Shown one piece after another: positions 63,699 through 64,000 of a stretch of 64,000 bases of DNA; the first letter of the stretch is position 1; every line of letters begins with the position of its first letter. The translations under genes were made by a program, and so were the position numbers. Below the pieces are notes generated by a model. That model did no database searches. It saw only the letters and a program-made list of their open reading frames with translations, and was not told where the DNA came from. The DNA comes from Caldicellulosiruptor morganii (GTDB lineage: Bacteria; Bacillota; Thermoanaerobacteria; Caldicellulosiruptorales; Caldicellulosiruptoraceae). The stretch covers positions 845,001 through 909,000 of the forward strand of contig NZ_CP113865.1 of NCBI RefSeq assembly GCF_026810225.1, in the 5' to 3' direction.

Positions 63699-64000
63699 AA
63701 GTGGAAGTTAAGATCAAATACATATCAAGTCCGATTACAACCGCAGCTACAATTATGAGAATGATTTTGTCAAAAAAAGAATTTGCAAACTTACCCATAA
63801 CCTTTTTTGAGGATGTCAGATATATTTGGAGTATAATTGTAACTGGTAGCTGCAAACTCAAAAGCATCTGGGATATTATAAGTCCTTTAAAAGGGTCTGA
63901 AACGAAAAGAATAATGACCACTGCAAAGACTAAAGGAATTAGAATTCCAAGTCGGGTGTGTTTGTCTTCAATGTTATAGGGTTTTTTATAAAGCCCTGCA
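63697..64000 (-). CDS. mntH: Nramp-family divalent metal transporter, C-terminal part (gene runs off the window)
   Basis: 101 codons plus stop, open to the window edge. The protein reads ...NIEDKHTRLGILIPLVFAVV then LIISQMLLSLQLPVTIIL and TSSKKVMGKFAN, and ends with a final membrane helix. SQMLLSLQLP is the conserved helix of Nramp (NRAMP/MntH) transporters, which bring in Mn2+ or Fe2+ with protons. The N-terminal half, with the metal-binding DPGN site, is outside. The symbol is by family. Confidence 0.82.
   Translation of the reverse strand, partial: AGLYKKPYNIEDKHTRLGILIPLVFAVVIILFVSDPFKGLIISQMLLSLQLPVTIILQIYLTSSKKVMGKFANSFFDKIILIIVAAVVIGLDMYLILTST

Noticed and set aside
63495..63758. 87-codon frame overlapping the DUF6485 gene
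   Set aside because: Out-of-frame reading of the conserved Cys-rich gene, continuing through its terminator.

Overview
The window looks like a chromosomal segment of an AT-rich, low-GC Gram-positive bacterium, most likely a thermophilic clostridium of the Caldicellulosiruptor / Thermoanaerobacterales type. This is inferred from gene content and order: ctsR-mcsA-mcsB-clpC, a PolC-type polymerase downstream of uppS-cdsA-dxr-rseP-ispG, MurT/GatD, a PPi-type phosphofructokinase, a YtxC-like sporulation protein and strong GGAGG ribosome sites. I could not run a database search, so the genus is an inference. Coding density is high, and most transcription units end in clear intrinsic terminators.

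Layout. 1-409: 5' part of a polysaccharide deacetylase (minus). 488-5160: CtsR-regulated protein quality control operon. 5182-10714 (minus): PPi-phosphofructokinase, RqcH, and an envelope polysaccharide group (O-antigen-ligase-like protein, unknown membrane protein, DUF4330 protein). Divergent from it at 10872-13311 are a glycosyltransferase and a nucleotide-sugar dehydrogenase. 13435-27231: rpsB-tsf, preceded by a folded leader, then pyrH-frr-uppS-cdsA-dxr-rseP-ispG-GT2-polC-thiN-GlsB, covering translation, isoprenoid/lipid carrier synthesis and replication. 27350-29780: a shared-type sugar ABC ATPase and a CdaR/PucR-type regulator. 29803-35051: ftsE-ftsX-M23 peptidase-ctpA-MinJ-like protein, a cell division and envelope block like that of Bacillus. 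35159-39942: a lipid glycosyltransferase (minus), a gap of about 600 bp, a XerC/D recombinase and murT-gatD.

40021-46577 is a nucleoside salvage operon: GntR regulator, cdd, XapX protein, pdp, deoC, deoB, punA. It is headed by an intact promoter and palindromic operator, but the first gene is a deletion-fused remnant of a nucleoside ABC importer. 46651-51078 is a chemotaxis set (CheY, CheA, CheW, MCP). 51178-54984 holds an ECF S component, a DUF6873-like protein, a YtxC-like protein, a YerC-like regulator and a frameshifted THUMP-domain RNA methyltransferase. 55035-55592 encodes a heptad-repeat coiled-coil protein.

55655-57139 is an intact ISL3-family insertion sequence with a perfect 8-bp target duplication, lying exactly between two convergent genes. 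Its transposase start is masked by an inverted repeat. 57148-60157 (minus) encodes a large secreted protein of unknown function and an HtrA-like protease. 60262-61768 is a small sulfur-related operon (ferredoxin, CsoR/CstR-family sensor, TusA, DsrE-like) with a CstR-like operator. 61824-63698 holds a radical SAM protein and a Cys-rich DUF6485 protein, and the window ends inside an Nramp (mntH-like) gene on the minus strand.

The most interesting items are the collapsed nucleoside transporter behind an intact regulatory region, the CstR/TusA/DsrE/ferredoxin operon with its operator, the possible pseudoknotted rpsB leader, the start-masking hairpin of the IS, and the A8 frameshift in the RNA methyltransferase. 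No wholly new system was established from sequence alone.
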